DNA of 64,000 bases from Variovorax sp. OAS795 (GCF_040546685.1 NZ_JBEPOH010000001.1:1302001-1366000), one strand, 5' to 3'. Shown: positions 9,429-21,087, numbered from the stretch's first letter. Numbers and translations: made by a program. The notes: generated by a model from the sequence alone, not told the origin.

Positions 9429-10870
9429 GCGAATCGACGCCGCTCCTGCTCACGCTGGCCCAGGTGCAGCGGTGGATTCCCGGCGCGCGCCTGGTGGGCG
9501 AGCCCACCACGCTCGTCAGCCGTGTCCATACCGACACGCGCACGCTCGCCAACGGCGACCTGTTCGTCGCCCTCAAGGGCGAACGCTTCGATGCGAACGA
9601 ATTCCTGGCCGATGCCAAGGCCCGCGGCGCGGTGGCGGCCATTGCGCACCACGGCTTGCAGGAAGCCGGCCTTCCGGGCCTCGAAGTGCCGGACTCGCTG
9701 GCCGCGCTCGGCGCGCTGGCCGCGGGCTGGCGCGCGCAGTTCGACCTGCCCTTGATCGCGGTCACCGGCAGCAACGGCAAGACCACGGTCACGCAGATGA
9801 TCGCGGCCATCCTGTTCGCGTTCCGGGCCGATCGTGCGCTGGCGACCGCCGGCAACTTCAACAACGAGATCGGCGTTCCGCTGACCCTGCTGCGCCTGCG
9901 CGCGAAGCACCAGCATGCGGTGGTCGAGCTGGGCATGAACCACCCGGGCGAGATCGTCCGGCTGGCGGCCATGGCGCGCCCGACCATCGCGCTGGTCAAC
10001 AACGCGCAGCGCGAGCACCTGGAGTTCATGGCCACCATCGAGGCGGTGGCGCGCGAGAACGGCGCAGTGTTCACCTCGCTGCCCGAAGACGGCACCGCGG
10101 TGTTCCCGTACGGCGATCACTTCACCTCGCTGTGGAGCGACATGGCGCACAACGGCGCCATGCGCCGCTGCATGACTTTCGGCGAACACGAAGACGCCGA
10201 CATTACGCTGCGCCGCGCCGACTGGCAGCAGGGCGCCTGGCAGGTGCGCATCCGCACGCCGCTGGGCGATTTCGATGCGCGCCTGCACATCGCGGGCCGG
10301 CACAACGTCGTCAACGCGCTGGCGGCCACCGCCTGTGCGCTGGCGGCCGGCGTGTCGCTCGAGACCATCGGCGCGGGCCTCACGGCCTTCCAGCCGGTGA
10401 AAGGCCGCTCCAAGGCGAGCGAGGTCGTGCTGGCCGGGGGGCATGCGCTCACCCTGGTGGACGACAGCTACAACGCCAACCCCGATTCCGTGCGCGCCGC
10501 CATCGACGTGCTCGCCGCACTTCCGGGCCCGCGCCTCTTGGTGCTCGGCGACATGGGCGAGGTCGGCAATCGCGGCCCCGAATTCCATGCCGAGGTCGGC
10601 GACTGGGCGCGCCAGCGCGGCATCGAAACGCTGTATGGCCTGGGCAACGAAACCGCGCACGGGGTCGCCGCTTTCAACGGCGGCGATTTCGGGGCTGGCA
10701 ACGGCCACCATTTCGACAGCGTGGAGGCACTCAATGCCACGGTGCTGGCGCAGCTGCCGCAGGTGGCGAGCGTGCTGGTCAAGGGTTCGCGCTTCATGAA
10801 GATGGAGCGGGTGGTGCAGGCCATCGAGCAATCACGACAACAACAAAAGGAGGCCGGTCATGACGCATGA
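9425..10870 (+). CDS. murF: UDP-MurNAc-tripeptide:D-Ala-D-Ala ligase MurF
   Basis: MurF attaches D-Ala-D-Ala to the UDP-MurNAc tripeptide, completing the cytoplasmic precursor. The 481-residue product shows the ATP-binding VTGSNGKTTVTQMI motif (about residue 116), the AGNFNNEIGVPLTLL segment that follows the P-loop in MurF, and VDDSYNANPDSVRAA in the C-terminal domain. It overlaps murE by 4 nt and is 15 nt upstream of mraY. Confidence 0.96.
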   Translation: MSESTPLLLTLAQVQRWIPGARLVGEPTTLVSRVHTDTRTLANGDLFVALKGERFDANEFLADAKARGAVAAIAHHGLQEAGLPGLEVPDSLAALGALAAGWRAQFDLPLIAVTGSNGKTTVTQMIAAILFAFRADRALATAGNFNNEIGVPLTLLRLRAKHQHAVVELGMNHPGEIVRLAAMARPTIALVNNAQREHLEFMATIEAVARENGAVFTSLPEDGTAVFPYGDHFTSLWSDMAHNGAMRRCMTFGEHEDADITLRRADWQQGAWQVRIRTPLGDFDARLHIAGRHNVVNALAATACALAAGVSLETIGAGLTAFQPVKGRSKASEVVLAGGHALTLVDDSYNANPDSVRAAIDVLAALPGPRLLVLGDMGEVGNRGPEFHAEVGDWARQRGIETLYGLGNETAHGVAAFNGGDFGAGNGHHFDSVEALNATVLAQLPQVASVLVKGSRFMKMERVVQAIEQSRQQQKEAGHDA

Positions 10871-10885
10871 GCCGCGCAAGACGAC

Positions 10886-12064
10886 ATGCTGATGAGCCTG
10901 GCCCAATGGCTGCAAACACTTTCGCCCGAGTTCGGGTTCCTGCGCGTTTTCCAGTACCTCACGTTCCGTGCGTTGATGGCCGCGCTCACGGCGCTGGTGG
11001 TCGGCCTGGTGGCCGGTCCCTACGTGATCCGCCGCCTGGCCGCGCTCAAGATCGGCCAGCCGGTGCGCGGCTACGGGATGGAAACGCACCTGACCAAGAG
11101 CGGCACGCCCACCATGGGCGGCGTGCTGGTGCTGTTTGCCATCGCCTTTGCCACCGTGCTGTGGTTCGACGCCTCGAACCGCTTCGTCTGGATCGTGCTG
11201 TGGGTGACGCTGGGCTTCGGCGCCATCGGCTGGGTCGACGACTGGCGCAAGGTGGTGCGCAAGGACCCCGAGGGCATGCGCTCGCGCGAGAAGTATTTCT
11301 GGCAATCCGTGGTCGGCCTGATCGCGGGCTTCTACCTGCTCTTCAGCATTTCGGAAAGCTCCAACTGGCGCGTGCTGCAGCTGTTCTTCGCCTGGGTGCA
11401 GTCGGGCTTCGACCTCGACTTTCCGCCCAAGATCAACCTGCTGGTGCCCTTCTTCAAGGAAGTGAGCTATCCGCTCGGCGGCATCGGCTTCGTGATCCTG
11501 ACCTACCTCGTGATCGTTGGCGCGAGCAACGCGGTCAACCTGACCGACGGCCTCGACGGGCTGGCGATCATGCCGGTGGTGATGGTCGGCTCGGCGCTGG
11601 GCGTGTTCGCCTACGTCACGGGCAGCGCGGTGTATTCCAAGTACCTGCTGTTTCCCAACATCCCCGGCTCCGGCGAGCTGCTGGTGTTCTGCTCGGCCAT
11701 GGCCGGCGCGGGCCTGGCCTTCCTCTGGTTCAACACCCATCCGGCGCAGGTCTTCATGGGCGACGTGGGCGCGCTCGCGCTCGGCGGCGCGCTGGGCACC
11801 ATCGCGGTCATCGTGCGCCAGGAGATCGTGTTCTTCATCATGGGCGGCATCTTCGTGGTCGAGGCGATCTCGGTGATGGCGCAGGTCATGTACTTCAAGT
11901 ACACCAAGAAGCGCTACGGCGAGGGCCGCCGCGTGCTCAAGATGGCGCCGCTGCACCACCACTTCGAGAAAAGCGGCTGGCGCGAGACGCAGGTCGTGGT
12001 GCGCTTCTGGATCATCACGATGCTGCTGTGCCTCGTGGGCCTTTCGACGTTGAAGCTGCGGTAA
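10886..12064 (+). CDS. mraY: Phospho-N-acetylmuramoyl-pentapeptide transferase MraY
   Basis: MraY transfers phospho-MurNAc-pentapeptide to undecaprenyl phosphate to make lipid I in the inner membrane. The 392-residue polytopic protein has about ten transmembrane helices and the family motifs GTPTMGG, the Mg-binding VDDW (near residue 115), [10 protein letters not shown] and the HHHFE motif near the C-terminus. It is about 30 residues longer than E. coli MraY because of an extended loop around residues 150-190. ATG 10886 is taken; ATG 10892 is possible. murD starts 7 nt after the stop. Confidence 0.96.
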   Translation: MLMSLAQWLQTLSPEFGFLRVFQYLTFRALMAALTALVVGLVAGPYVIRRLAALKIGQPVRGYGMETHLTKSGTPTMGGVLVLFAIAFATVLWFDASNRFVWIVLWVTLGFGAIGWVDDWRKVVRKDPEGMRSREKYFWQSVVGLIAGFYLLFSISESSNWRVLQLFFAWVQSGFDLDFPPKINLLVPFFKEVSYPLGGIGFVILTYLVIVGASNAVNLTDGLDGLAIMPVVMVGSALGVFAYVTGSAVYSKYLLFPNIPGSGELLVFCSAMAGAGLAFLWFNTHPAQVFMGDVGALALGGALGTIAVIVRQEIVFFIMGGIFVVEAISVMAQVMYFKYTKKRYGEGRRVLKMAPLHHHFEKSGWRETQVVVRFWIITMLLCLVGLSTLKLR

Positions 12065-12071
12065 CGGTCAC

Positions 12072-14120
12072 ATGCGGCACCTGAAAGACCTCCCCGTCCT
12101 CGTCCTCGGCCTCGGTGCGTCCGGGCTGGCGATGGCGCGCTGGTGCGCACGCCACGGCGCCGTGGTGACCGTGGCCGACACGCGCGAGGCGCCAGCCGCG
12201 CTGGCCACGCTGCGGGCCGAGCTTCCCGGCGTCGTTTTCATCGGCGGTCCGTTCTCGGCCGCGCTGATCGAAGGCACGCCGATCCGCGCGGTGTACCGCT
12301 CGCCGGGCCTGTCGCCCACGACCATCGCGCCTATCGTGGATGCGGCACGGGCCGTGGGCCTGGCGGTGGGCGGCGAGCTCGATCTGTTCGCGCATGCGTT
12401 GCGGGATCTGCAGACGGTCGAGGTGCCGCTGCGGGATGCGGAGCCGGAGGCGGAAGCGGCGCCAGCCGTCGAGCCGCAGGGCGAGCTCGACCTGGAGGCC
12501 GAAGCCGCCGAAGCCGCGCCGGTCGAGACCGAACAGGCCGCAGCGGCTGCGCCGGTAGCCAGCGAAACGGACGAAGCTCCAACGACGGCCGCACCGCCCG
12601 AATCCGAGCCGGCGCCCGCCGCCATGGCGGAAGCCGTGCCGCGCGATCCGTCGTCGAGCGTCCCGGTGGCGCAGCCGGCGGAAGAAGCATCTTCGGCAGA
12701 GGCGCCTGCAATCCCCGAAGCCGCGGCGCCGGCGACCGCCACCATGTCCAGGCTGCCGAGCACCGGCAAGCCCTATGTCCCGACCGCGGCCCGGGAGGCG
12801 GCCGAGTTCGTCGCCAGGATCGCGGAGCTCTCCGCCTCCAACCCCGCGTCCGCGGCGGTCGAGGAAGAGCCCACGCTCCAACTGCCGCTGGTGCCCATCG
12901 AAGAGCCGCCGGCACCCAAGGGCTACACGCCCGCGGTGCTCGCCATCACCGGCACCAACGGCAAGACCACGGTCACCGCGCTCACCGGCCAACTCGTCGA
13001 GCGCGCGGGCAAGCGCGTCGCCGTGGCCGGCAACATCGGCCCGACGCTGCTCGACACCCTGGCCGCACACATGGACGCCGGCACGCTGCCCGAGGTCTGG
13101 GTGCTCGAACTCTCGAGCTTCCAGCTCGACGGCGTGCAGGGTTTCGAGCCAACGGCCGCAGCGGTGCTCAATCTCACGCAGGACCATCTCGACTGGCATG
13201 GCGACATGGCGTCGTATGCGTCGGCCAAGGCGCGCATCTTCGGCGCCAAGGGCCTCATGGTGCTGAACCGTGACGATCCGGGCGTGATGGCGATGTTGCC
13301 TGCGCCCATCAAGGTAAAGCTGCAGCGCCCGCAGATCCGCACCCACGTCACCTTCGGCAGCGCGATGCCGCTGCGCCCGGGCGACTACGGCATCGAGCGG
13401 GTCAACGGCATGACCTGGCTGGTGCGCGCGCTCGAAGCCGACGAAACGCAGAAGCGCAAGCGCGGCGCCGTGGTGGAGGAAGAAATCTTCCTGCAGCGCC
13501 TGTTGCCCGCCGACGCGCTGCGCATCCGCGGACGCCACAACGCCATGAACGCCCTCGCGGCGCTTGCGCTGGCCAGCGCCGCCGATTGCCCGCTCGGCCC
13601 CATGCTCTATGGCCTGCGCGAATACCGCGGCGAGCCGCACCGCGTGGAGCCGATCGCGCTGGTGGACGAGGTCGAATACTTCGACGACAGCAAGGGCACC
13701 AACGTGGGCGCCACCGTCGCAGCCCTGAACGGCCTGGGCGAAGACCGCCGCGTGGTCGTCATCCTGGGCGGTGAAGGCAAGGGGCAAGACTTCGAGCCGC
13801 TCGCCGAACCCGTGCGCCGGTATGCACGCGCCGTGGTGCTCATCGGCCGCGATGCACCGCTGATCGAGCAGGCGCTGGCCACCACCGGCGTCTCGCTGAT
13901 GCAGGCCGGCGCGATGGAAGAAGCCGTCCGGCTCGCGGCCGCGCGCGCCAACCCCGGAGATGCCGTGCTGCTCTCGCCCGCCTGCGCGAGCTTCGACATG
14001 TTCAAGGACTACGAGCACCGTGCGGCCGTGTTCCGCGAGGCCGTGCAGGCGCTGGCGGACGACCCGCACGAGGCCGCCTCGTCCAACGATGCCGACTTTT
14101 CCTCGGGAGACCCGGTTTGA
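12072..14120 (+). CDS. murD: UDP-MurNAc-L-alanine:D-glutamate ligase MurD with a large inter-domain insertion
   Basis: MurD adds D-Glu to UDP-MurNAc-L-Ala. At 682 residues it is about 245 longer than E. coli MurD. Domain 1 (Rossmann-like, [12 protein letters not shown]) ends with [10 protein letters not shown] near residue 110. A stretch of low-complexity Ala/Glu/Pro sequence then fills about residues 112-285, where about 25 residues are usual. After it comes the ATP domain (GTNGKTT, 294-300), then [22 protein letters not shown] and the C-terminal domain with [12 protein letters not shown] smaller charged insert ([17 protein letters not shown]) lies near residue 455. Catalytic motifs are intact, so it should be active. 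The stop overlaps the ftsW start. Confidence 0.95.
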   Translation: MRHLKDLPVLVLGLGASGLAMARWCARHGAVVTVADTREAPAALATLRAELPGVVFIGGPFSAALIEGTPIRAVYRSPGLSPTTIAPIVDAARAVGLAVGGELDLFAHALRDLQTVEVPLRDAEPEAEAAPAVEPQGELDLEAEAAEAAPVETEQAAAAAPVASETDEAPTTAAPPESEPAPAAMAEAVPRDPSSSVPVAQPAEEASSAEAPAIPEAAAPATATMSRLPSTGKPYVPTAAREAAEFVARIAELSASNPASAAVEEEPTLQLPLVPIEEPPAPKGYTPAVLAITGTNGKTTVTALTGQLVERAGKRVAVAGNIGPTLLDTLAAHMDAGTLPEVWVLELSSFQLDGVQGFEPTAAAVLNLTQDHLDWHGDMASYASAKARIFGAKGLMVLNRDDPGVMAMLPAPIKVKLQRPQIRTHVTFGSAMPLRPGDYGIERVNGMTWLVRALEADETQKRKRGAVVEEEIFLQRLLPADALRIRGRHNAMNALAALALASAADCPLGPMLYGLREYRGEPHRVEPIALVDEVEYFDDSKGTNVGATVAALNGLGEDRRVVVILGGEGKGQDFEPLAEPVRRYARAVVLIGRDAPLIEQALATTGVSLMQAGAMEEAVRLAAARANPGDAVLLSPACASFDMFKDYEHRAAVFREAVQALADDPHEAASSNDADFSSGDPV

Positions 14121-15415
14121 ACACTGCAGCCGCCGGCGCCACGCCCAACGCAAAGACCAGCCGCTTCGGCGGATGGTTCAGGCGCGCGCGCAGCGGCATC
14201 GATTCGCTGCCCGTGCACCTGCCGGTGCGCCTCGGCGGCGCCGGCGTCACGCAGACAAAGGCCGCGCCGATGCGCGTGCTGGGCTTCGACCAGGCGCTGG
14301 TGTGGGTCACCGTCGCGCTGCTCACCTGGGGCCTGGTGATGGTGTATTCGGCCTCCATTGCGCTGCCCGACAACCCGCGTTTCGCCCGCGCCGGCTACAG
14401 CGCCTCGTTCTTCCTCACCCGGCATGCGGCTTCGGTGGTGTTCGCGTTCATCGCGGCGCTGCTGGCCTTCCAGATCCCGATGAAGACCTGGGAGCGCGCC
14501 GCGCCCTGGCTCTTCGTCGCCTCGCTGCTGCTCCTGGTGGCGGTGCTCATTCCGCATGTCGGCATCAACGTGAATGGCGCGCGGCGCTGGCTGCCGCTGG
14601 GCTTCATGCGCTTCCAGCCGTCGGAGCTCGCCAAGCTCGCGATGGTGCTCTACGCCGCCAGCTACATGGTGCGCAAGATGGAGATCAAGGAGCGCTTCTT
14701 CCGCGCCGTGCTGCCGATGGGCATCGCGGTGGTGGTGGTCGGCATGCTGGTGATGGCCGAGCCCGACATGGGCGCGTTCATGGTGATTGCCGTGATCGCC
14801 ATGGGCATCCTGTTCCTGGGCGGCGTGAATGCCCGCATGTTCTTCGTGATTGCCGCGCTGGTGGTGGTGGCCTTCGGCACCATCGTCGCGACCAGCCCGT
14901 GGCGGCGCGAGCGCATCTTCGCGTACCTGGACCCGTGGAGCGAGGAGCATGCGCTGGGCAAGGGCTACCAGCTCTCGCATTCGCTGATCGCCATCGGCCG
15001 CGGCGAGATCTTCGGCGTGGGGCTGGGCGGCAGCGTCGAGAAGCTGCACTGGCTGCCCGAGGCGCACACCGACTTCCTGCTCGCAGTCATCGGCGAAGAG
15101 TTCGGCCTGCTCGGCGTGCTGCTGATCATCGGCATGTTCCTCTGGCTGACCCGCCGCATCATGCACATCGGCCGCCAGGCGATCGCGCTCGACCGCGTGT
15201 TCTCGGGGCTCGTGGCGCAAGGCGTGGGCGTGTGGATCGGCTTCCAGGCCTTCATCAACATGGGCGTGAACCTCGGCGCGCTGCCGACCAAGGGCCTGAC
15301 CTTGCCGCTCATGAGCTTCGGCGGCTCGGCCATCCTGATGAACCTGGTGGCGCTGGCCGTGGTGCTGCGCATCGACTATGAGAACAGGGTGCTGATGCGC
15401 GGAGGCCGCATATGA
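14117..15415 (+). CDS. ftsW: Peptidoglycan glycosyltransferase FtsW
   Basis: FtsW is the SEDS-family polymerase that builds septal glycan strands with FtsI. The 432-residue product has ten predicted membrane helices starting at about residue 58, after a basic cytoplasmic N-terminal extension. SEDS signatures are present: [48 protein letters not shown], and the C-terminal [14 protein letters not shown]. The start is TTG 14117, overlapping the murD stop (TTGA). Overlapping genes and a weak start codon suggest translational coupling. Confidence 0.95.
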   Translation: MNTAAAGATPNAKTSRFGGWFRRARSGIDSLPVHLPVRLGGAGVTQTKAAPMRVLGFDQALVWVTVALLTWGLVMVYSASIALPDNPRFARAGYSASFFLTRHAASVVFAFIAALLAFQIPMKTWERAAPWLFVASLLLLVAVLIPHVGINVNGARRWLPLGFMRFQPSELAKLAMVLYAASYMVRKMEIKERFFRAVLPMGIAVVVVGMLVMAEPDMGAFMVIAVIAMGILFLGGVNARMFFVIAALVVVAFGTIVATSPWRRERIFAYLDPWSEEHALGKGYQLSHSLIAIGRGEIFGVGLGGSVEKLHWLPEAHTDFLLAVIGEEFGLLGVLLIIGMFLWLTRRIMHIGRQAIALDRVFSGLVAQGVGVWIGFQAFINMGVNLGALPTKGLTLPLMSFGGSAILMNLVALAVVLRIDYENRVLMRGGRI

Positions 15416-16476
15416 CCGGGCGCACCGCACTCGTCATGGCCGGCGGAACGGGCGGCCACATCTTTCCGGGGCTCGCGGTCGCCGAGGCGCTGCGCGAGCG
15501 CGGCTGGCGCGTGCACTGGCTGGGGGCACCCGGCAGCATGGAAGAAAAGCTCGTGCCGCCGCGCGGCTTCGCGTTCGAGCCGGTGCAGTTCGGCGGCGTG
15601 CGCGGCAAGGGCCCGCTCACGCTGTTCCTGCTGCCACTGCGCCTCTTGCGCGCCTTCTGGCAGAGCCTGGGCGTGGTCCGCCGCGTCCAGCCCGACGTGG
15701 TGGTGGGCCTGGGCGGCTACATCACTTTTCCGGGCGGAATGATGAGCGTGCTGCTCAACAAGCCGCTGGTGCTGCACGAACAGAACTCGGTCGCCGGCCT
15801 TGCCAACAAGGTACTGTCGGGCGTGGCCGATCGCGTGTTCACTGCGTTCCCCAATGTGCTGAAGAAAGCGCAATGGGTCGGCAACCCGTTGCGCGCGGCG
15901 TTCACCTCGCAACCCGATCCCGCGGTGCGCTTCGCGGGCCGCAGCGGGCCGCTGCGTCTCTTGGTGGTCGGCGGCAGCCTCGGTGCCAAGGCGCTCAATG
16001 CCGTGGTGCCGCAGGCGCTCGCACGCATCGAACCGGGCGCGCGCCCGCAGGTGCTGCACCAGAGCGGCGCCCAGCAGATCGACGCGCTGCGCGCCAACTA
16101 CGCGGCGGCCGGCGTCGACGGCGAGCTCACGCCGTTCATCGAAGACACCGCGCAGGCCTACGCCGACGCCGACATCATCGTCGCGCGCGCCGGGGCCAGC
16201 ACCGTCACAGAAATCGCGGCCGTCGGCGCAGCAGCGCTGTTCGTGCCTTTTCCCTCGGCGGTCGACGACCACCAGACCACCAACGCGCGCTTCCTCGTCG
16301 ACGCGGGCGGCGGCTGGCTGGTGCAGCAGACCGACCTCACACCTGAATTGCTGGCTGACTTGCTACAGAAAACCGAGCGCACCGCGCTGATCGACAAGGC
16401 CACCAGGGCCAAGACCATGCAGAAGACCGACGCCGTCCAGGCTGTCGTCCAGGCATGCGAGGAGCTTGCCAAATGA
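15412..16476 (+). CDS. murG: UDP-GlcNAc:MurNAc-pentapeptide-PP-undecaprenol GlcNAc transferase MurG
   Basis: MurG converts lipid I to lipid II on the inner face of the membrane. The 354-residue GT-B protein has the N-terminal Gly-rich loop [17 protein letters not shown], the [12 protein letters not shown] motif, the second Gly-rich loop [12 protein letters not shown] and the UDP-GlcNAc site [15 protein letters not shown]. It overlaps both neighbours: ATGA with ftsW, and 4 nt with murC. Confidence 0.96.
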   Translation: MTGRTALVMAGGTGGHIFPGLAVAEALRERGWRVHWLGAPGSMEEKLVPPRGFAFEPVQFGGVRGKGPLTLFLLPLRLLRAFWQSLGVVRRVQPDVVVGLGGYITFPGGMMSVLLNKPLVLHEQNSVAGLANKVLSGVADRVFTAFPNVLKKAQWVGNPLRAAFTSQPDPAVRFAGRSGPLRLLVVGGSLGAKALNAVVPQALARIEPGARPQVLHQSGAQQIDALRANYAAAGVDGELTPFIEDTAQAYADADIIVARAGASTVTEIAAVGAAALFVPFPSAVDDHQTTNARFLVDAGGGWLVQQTDLTPELLADLLQKTERTALIDKATRAKTMQKTDAVQAVVQACEELAK

Positions 16477-17903
16477 AGCACGCAATCCGTCACATCCACT
16501 TCGTCGGCATCGGCGGTTCCGGCATGAGCGGCATCGCCGAGGTGCTGTTCAACCTCGGCTACCGCATCACCGGCTCCGACCTGGCCGACAGCGCGACGCT
16601 GCGCCGGCTGGCCGGCCTGGGCATCGGCACCTTCGTGGGCCATGCGGCGGCGCACATCGACGGCGCCGACGCGGTCGTCACGTCCACCGCGGTGCAGTCG
16701 GACAACCCCGAAGTGCTGGCCGCGCGCGAGAAGCGCATCCCGGTGGTGCCGCGCGCGCTGATGCTGGCCGAGCTGATGCGCCTGAAGCAGGGCATCGCGA
16801 TTGCGGGCACGCACGGCAAGACCACCACCACGAGCCTCGTGGCCAGCGTGCTCGATGCCGCCGGGCTCGACCCGACCTTCGTGATCGGCGGGCGGCTCAA
16901 CAGCGCCGGTGCCAATGCGCAACTGGGCAGCGGCGACTACATCGTGGTGGAGGCCGACGAGTCGGATGCCTCGTTCCTGAACCTGCTGCCCGTCATGGCG
17001 GTGGTCACGAACATCGATGCCGACCACATGGAAACCTACGGGCACGACTTCGAGAAGCTCAAGAAGGCCTTTGTCGATTTCCTGCACCGCATGCCGTTCT
17101 ATGGCGTGGCCATCCTGTGCACCGACGATCCGGCGGTGCGGGACATCGTGTCCCACGTCACCTGCCCGGTCACCAGCTACGGTTTCGGCGAAGACGCGCA
17201 GGTTCGCGCGGTCGACGTGCGCGCCGTGGGCGGCCAGATGCATTTCACCGCGCAGCGGCGCAATGGCGTCACGCTGCCGGACCTGCCCATCGTGCTGAAC
17301 CTTCCGGGCGAACACAACGTGCGCAACGCGCTGTCGGTGATCGCGGTGGCGGTGGAGCTCGGCATCCCCGACGAGGCGGTGCAGCGCGGGCTGGCCGGCT
17401 TCAAGGGCGTGGGCCGCCGCTTCCAGAGCTACGGCGAGGTGGCGGTGCAAGGGCCGCAGGCCGGCAGCTTCACTGTGATCGACGACTACGGGCATCACCC
17501 GGTCGAGATGGCCGCGACCATCGCCGCGGCGCGCGGTGCGTTCCCGGGTCGCCGGCTGGTGCTGGCATTCCAGCCGCACCGCTACACCCGCACGCGCGAC
17601 TGCTTCGAGGATTTCGTCAAGGTCATCGGCAATGCCGACGCGGTGCTGCTGGGCGAGGTGTACGCCGCCGGCGAACCGCCCATCGTGGCCGCCAACGGCC
17701 GCACGCTGGCGCGCGCATTGCGCGTGGCCGGCAAGGTAGAGCCTGTGTTCGTCGACGACATCGGCGCCATGCCCCAGGCCATCCTGGACAACGCGCGCGA
17801 CGGCGACGTGGTGCTTTGCATGGGCGCGGGCTCCATCGGCGCGGTGCCGGGCAAGGTCGTAGAAATTGCCGGTGCGGCGCGCGGCGCGGAGGTGAACCCA
17901 TGA
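16473..17903 (+). CDS. murC: UDP-N-acetylmuramate:L-alanine ligase MurC
   Basis: MurC adds the first stem residue, L-Ala. The 476-residue product begins [20 protein letters not shown], with the family UDP-binding loop, and has the ATP motif [14 protein letters not shown] near residue 112, the [10 protein letters not shown] segment and the C-terminal [13 protein letters not shown] and FQPHRYTRT motifs. ATG 16473 overlaps the murG stop, a better start than the upstream in-frame codon at 16455. Like most of the cluster it is translationally coupled to its neighbours. Confidence 0.97.
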   Translation: MKHAIRHIHFVGIGGSGMSGIAEVLFNLGYRITGSDLADSATLRRLAGLGIGTFVGHAAAHIDGADAVVTSTAVQSDNPEVLAAREKRIPVVPRALMLAELMRLKQGIAIAGTHGKTTTTSLVASVLDAAGLDPTFVIGGRLNSAGANAQLGSGDYIVVEADESDASFLNLLPVMAVVTNIDADHMETYGHDFEKLKKAFVDFLHRMPFYGVAILCTDDPAVRDIVSHVTCPVTSYGFGEDAQVRAVDVRAVGGQMHFTAQRRNGVTLPDLPIVLNLPGEHNVRNALSVIAVAVELGIPDEAVQRGLAGFKGVGRRFQSYGEVAVQGPQAGSFTVIDDYGHHPVEMAATIAAARGAFPGRRLVLAFQPHRYTRTRDCFEDFVKVIGNADAVLLGEVYAAGEPPIVAANGRTLARALRVAGKVEPVFVDDIGAMPQAILDNARDGDVVLCMGAGSIGAVPGKVVEIAGAARGAEVNP

Positions 17904-18871
17904 CGCTTCAGGATCCAAAGCAATTCGGCAAGGTGGCGGTGCTGTTCGGCGGAAGCTCCGCGGAACGCGAGATTTCGATCATGTCCGGCACGGGCGTGCT
18001 CCAGGCGCTGCGCTCGCGCGGCGTCGATGCGCATGCCTTCGATCCGTCGGAGCGCGACCTGGCCGAGCTTCGGCGCGACGGCTTCGCGCGCTGCTTCATC
18101 GCCCTGCATGGGCGCCACGGCGAGGACGGCACGGTGCAGGGTGCGCTCGAGCTGCTCGGCATGCCCTACACCGGATCGGGCGTGATGGCGTCCAGCGTGG
18201 CGATGGACAAGGTCATGACCAAGCGCATCTGGCAGGCCGACGGCCTGCCGACGCCCAAGTACGTGCGCCTGGCGTTCGACCAGCAGAGCCGCGAGCAGGT
18301 CAGGGCCGTGCCCGACGTGCTGGGCCTCCCGCTGATCGTGAAGCCGCCGCGCGAAGGCTCGTCCATCGGCGTGACCAAGGTCGAGGGCTATTCGCAGATG
18401 CAGGACGCCGTGGCGCTGTCGGCCAGGTACGACGCCGACGTGCTGTGCGAGGAATTCATCGAAGGCGAGGAAGTGACCTGCGCCGTGCTCGGCCAGGGCC
18501 TCGATGCACGCGCGCTGCCCGTGGTGCGCATCGCCGCGCCGGAAGGCGCCTACGACTACCAGAACAAGTACTTCACTGATGACGTGAAGTACCAGTGCCC
18601 GAGCGGCCTCGACCCCGCCGAGGAACACGAGATCCAGCGCATCACGCTGGCGGCGTACCACACGCTCGGCTGCCGCGGCTGGGGCCGCGCCGACGTGATG
18701 ATCCGCGCCAGCGACCGCAAGCCCTTCCTGCTCGAGATGAACACCTCGCCCGGCATGACCAGCCATTCGCTGGTGCCGATGTCGGCGCGCGCGGCGGGCA
18801 TTGCCTACGAGGACCTGTGCCTGCGCGTGCTGGCCTCGGCTTCGCTGGATGCCAAGGGAGGAGCGCAATAG
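17900..18871 (+). CDS. ddlB: D-alanine:D-alanine ligase Ddl
   Basis: Ddl joins two D-Ala molecules for use by MurF. The 323-residue ATP-grasp enzyme has [17 protein letters not shown] at the N-terminus, [28 protein letters not shown] (ATP grasp), and the C-terminal [15 protein letters not shown]g-binding segment. It overlaps murC by 4 nt and precedes ftsQ, the usual place of ddlB in the dcw cluster. Confidence 0.96.
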   Translation: MTLQDPKQFGKVAVLFGGSSAEREISIMSGTGVLQALRSRGVDAHAFDPSERDLAELRRDGFARCFIALHGRHGEDGTVQGALELLGMPYTGSGVMASSVAMDKVMTKRIWQADGLPTPKYVRLAFDQQSREQVRAVPDVLGLPLIVKPPREGSSIGVTKVEGYSQMQDAVALSARYDADVLCEEFIEGEEVTCAVLGQGLDARALPVVRIAAPEGAYDYQNKYFTDDVKYQCPSGLDPAEEHEIQRITLAAYHTLGCRGWGRADVMIRASDRKPFLLEMNTSPGMTSHSLVPMSARAAGIAYEDLCLRVLASASLDAKGGAQ

Positions 18872-18873
18872 CC

Positions 18874-19663
18874 ATGGCAGATAGCATCCCCGTGCCTTTT
18901 GACGTCAAGCTCATGAACATCGTCTCGAACCTGGCGTTCGTGGTGGTGGCGCTCATGCTGCTGGCGGCGAGCGCATGGTGGGTGCTGCGCCAGCCCTTCT
19001 TTCCCATCGGCCGGCATCAAGGTGGACGGCGACGTGACGCACAACAACGCCGTGACGCTGCGTGCCAACGTCGCGCCCCAGCTCGCCGGCAACTTCTTCA
19101 CCGTCGATCTGACGCGTGCGCGCACGGCGTTCGAGTCGGTGCCATGGGTGCGCAAGGCGGTGGTGCGGCGCGAGTTTCCGAACATGTTGCGCGTGACCCT
19201 GACCGAGCAGGTGCCCGTGGCGACCTGGGGCGACGAGGCCGGCTCCAAGCTGATCAACGGCTTCGGCGAAGTCTTCGATGCCAACGTGGCCGAGGTGGAC
19301 GACCAGCTCCCGCGGCTGGACGGACCGGTGGAGCAGGCCGGGCAGGTGCTGGGCATGTACCGCGTGCTCGCACCGATCTTCCAGCCCCACGACTTCGGCG
19401 TGGAAGAACTCACGCTGTCCAGCCGGGGCAGCTGGAAGGTCGTGCTCGACACCGGCGCCGAGATCGAGCTCGGCCGCGGCCAGCCCGAAGAGGTGGCCGC
19501 CCGCACGCAGCGCTTTCTCAAGACCGTGACCCAGGTCGCGGGCCAATACCACCGCACCGCAGCGGACGTCGAAGGGGCCGACCTGCGCCACAACGATGCC
19601 TATGCGTTGCGTCTTCGTGGCGTCACCACGGTCGTCACCGACCCGAAGACCAAGAAGAAATAA
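18874..19663 (+). CDS. ftsQ: Cell division protein FtsQ, interrupted by a single-base frameshift
   Basis: FtsQ is a bitopic divisome protein with a periplasmic POTRA and beta domain that binds FtsB/FtsL. The gene starts at ATG 18874 with a membrane helix at residues 17-40 ending in LRQPFFPI. The frame is then lost, and the rest (GIKVDGDVTHNNAV, through POTRA and beta domain to KTKKK) is in the next frame up to 19663. Reading ATCGGCCGGCATC (19006-19018) as ATCGGCGGCATC restores a continuous 262-residue FtsQ, so one extra C near 19011-19012 explains everything. FtsQ is essential in related organisms, and the rest shows no decay, so a sequence error is likelier than a true pseudogene. Confidence 0.88.
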
Positions 19664-19686
19664 ACAGCGAATACCGAGGACATTCA

Positions 19687-20917
19687 ATGCCCAAAGAATA
19701 CAAAGACCTGGTTGTCGGACTCGACATCGGCACCGCCAAGGTGATGGTGGTGGTGGCCGAGGTGCTGCCCGGCGGCGAGCTGAAGCTCGCCGGACTCGGC
19801 ATTGCGCCGAGCAACGGCCTGAAGCGCGGCGTGGTGGTGAACATCGACGCCACCGTGCAGAGCATCCAGCAGGCCCTGAAGGAGGCCGAGCTGATGGCCG
19901 ACTGCAAGATCAGCCGCGTCTACACCGGCATTACCGGCAGCCACATCCGCGGCATCAATTCGAGCGGCATGGTGGCGGTGAAGGACAAGGAAGTGACGCC
20001 CGCCGACGTGGCCCCGCGTGGTGGAAACCGCGCGCGCGATCAACATCTCGAGCGACCAGCGCCTGTTGCTGGTGGAGCCGCAGGAGTTTGTGATCGACGG
20101 CCAGGACGTGAAGGAGCCGATCGGCATGAGCGGCATGCGGCTGGAGGCCAAGGTACACATCGTGACCGGCGCACAGAGCGCGGCCGAGAACATCATCAAG
20201 TGCGTTCGCCGCTGCGGGCTGGAAGTCGACCAGCTGATGCTCAATCCGCTGGCTTCCAGCCAGGCGGTGCTGACCGAAGACGAGCGCGAGCTCGGCGTGG
20301 TGCTGGTCGACATCGGCGCCGGCACCACCGACGTGGCCATCTTCACCAACGGCGCGATCCGCCACACGGCCGTGATCCCGATCGCGGGCGACCTGATCAC
20401 CAGCGACATCGCCATGGCGCTGCGCACGCCGACCAAGGACGCGGAAGACATCAAGGTCGAGAACGGCTATGCCAAGCAACTGCTGGCCGACCCGGACACG
20501 CAGGTGGAAGTGCCCGGCCTGGGCGACCGCGGCCCGCGCATGCTGAGCAAGCAGGCGCTGGCAGGCGTGATCGAGCCGCGCATCGAAGAAATCTTCTCGC
20601 TCGTGCAGCAGGTGGTGCGCGAGTCGGGCTACGAAGAGGTGCTGTCGTCCGGCGTGGTGCTCACGGGCGGCAGCGCCGTGATGCCGGGCATGGTCGAACT
20701 CGGTGAAGACATCTTCCTGAAGCCGGTGCGGCGCGGCATTCCGAAGTATTCGAGCGCGCTCTCCGACATGGTCGCGCAGCCGCGCGCCGCCACGGTGATG
20801 GGCTTGCTCGAGGAAGCGCGCTTCGCACGCCTGCGCGGTTTCAAGGTCGCGCAGAAGAACGGGTCCGTAAAGACTGCGTTCGGACGCTTCAAGGACTTCA
20901 TCGTGGGGAACTTCTGA
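19687..20917 (+). CDS. ftsA: Cell division protein FtsA, interrupted by a single-base frameshift
   Basis: FtsA is the actin-like ATPase that tethers FtsZ to the membrane. ATG 19687 has GAGGA (19676-19680) ahead. The first part (VVGLDIGTAKVMVVVAEVL, the phosphate-1 motif) runs in one frame to VTPADVA; the rest (VVETARAINISSDQRLL and onward) is in another frame to 20917. Reading GTGGCCCCGCG (about 20008-20018) with three C instead of four restores a single 409-residue protein with VDIGAGTTDVAIF, the LTGGSAVMPG adenosine motif and a C-terminal amphipathic helix ending GRFKDFIVGNF. As with ftsQ, a sequence error is the likeliest cause. Confidence 0.9.
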
Positions 20918-21087
20918 CCATGAACCGATCCCCACTCTGGCTCGCACGCGGCGGTCCGCCCCTGCATTTCAACGAGCGATGGCGGCGCACAGGTCCACCG
21001 CCCTGACGACAGCCTTCGTTGAACGCGTCAAGACAATTAAAAGATCCACAGATACACAACGGCAACTGCAAATTCAAGGAGTTAGAA

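Noticed and set aside
20921..21006. A 28-codon ORF between ftsA and ftsZ
   Set aside because: It has an ATG right after ftsA but is Pro/Arg-rich without any recognisable feature, and no conservation can be judged; not enough support.
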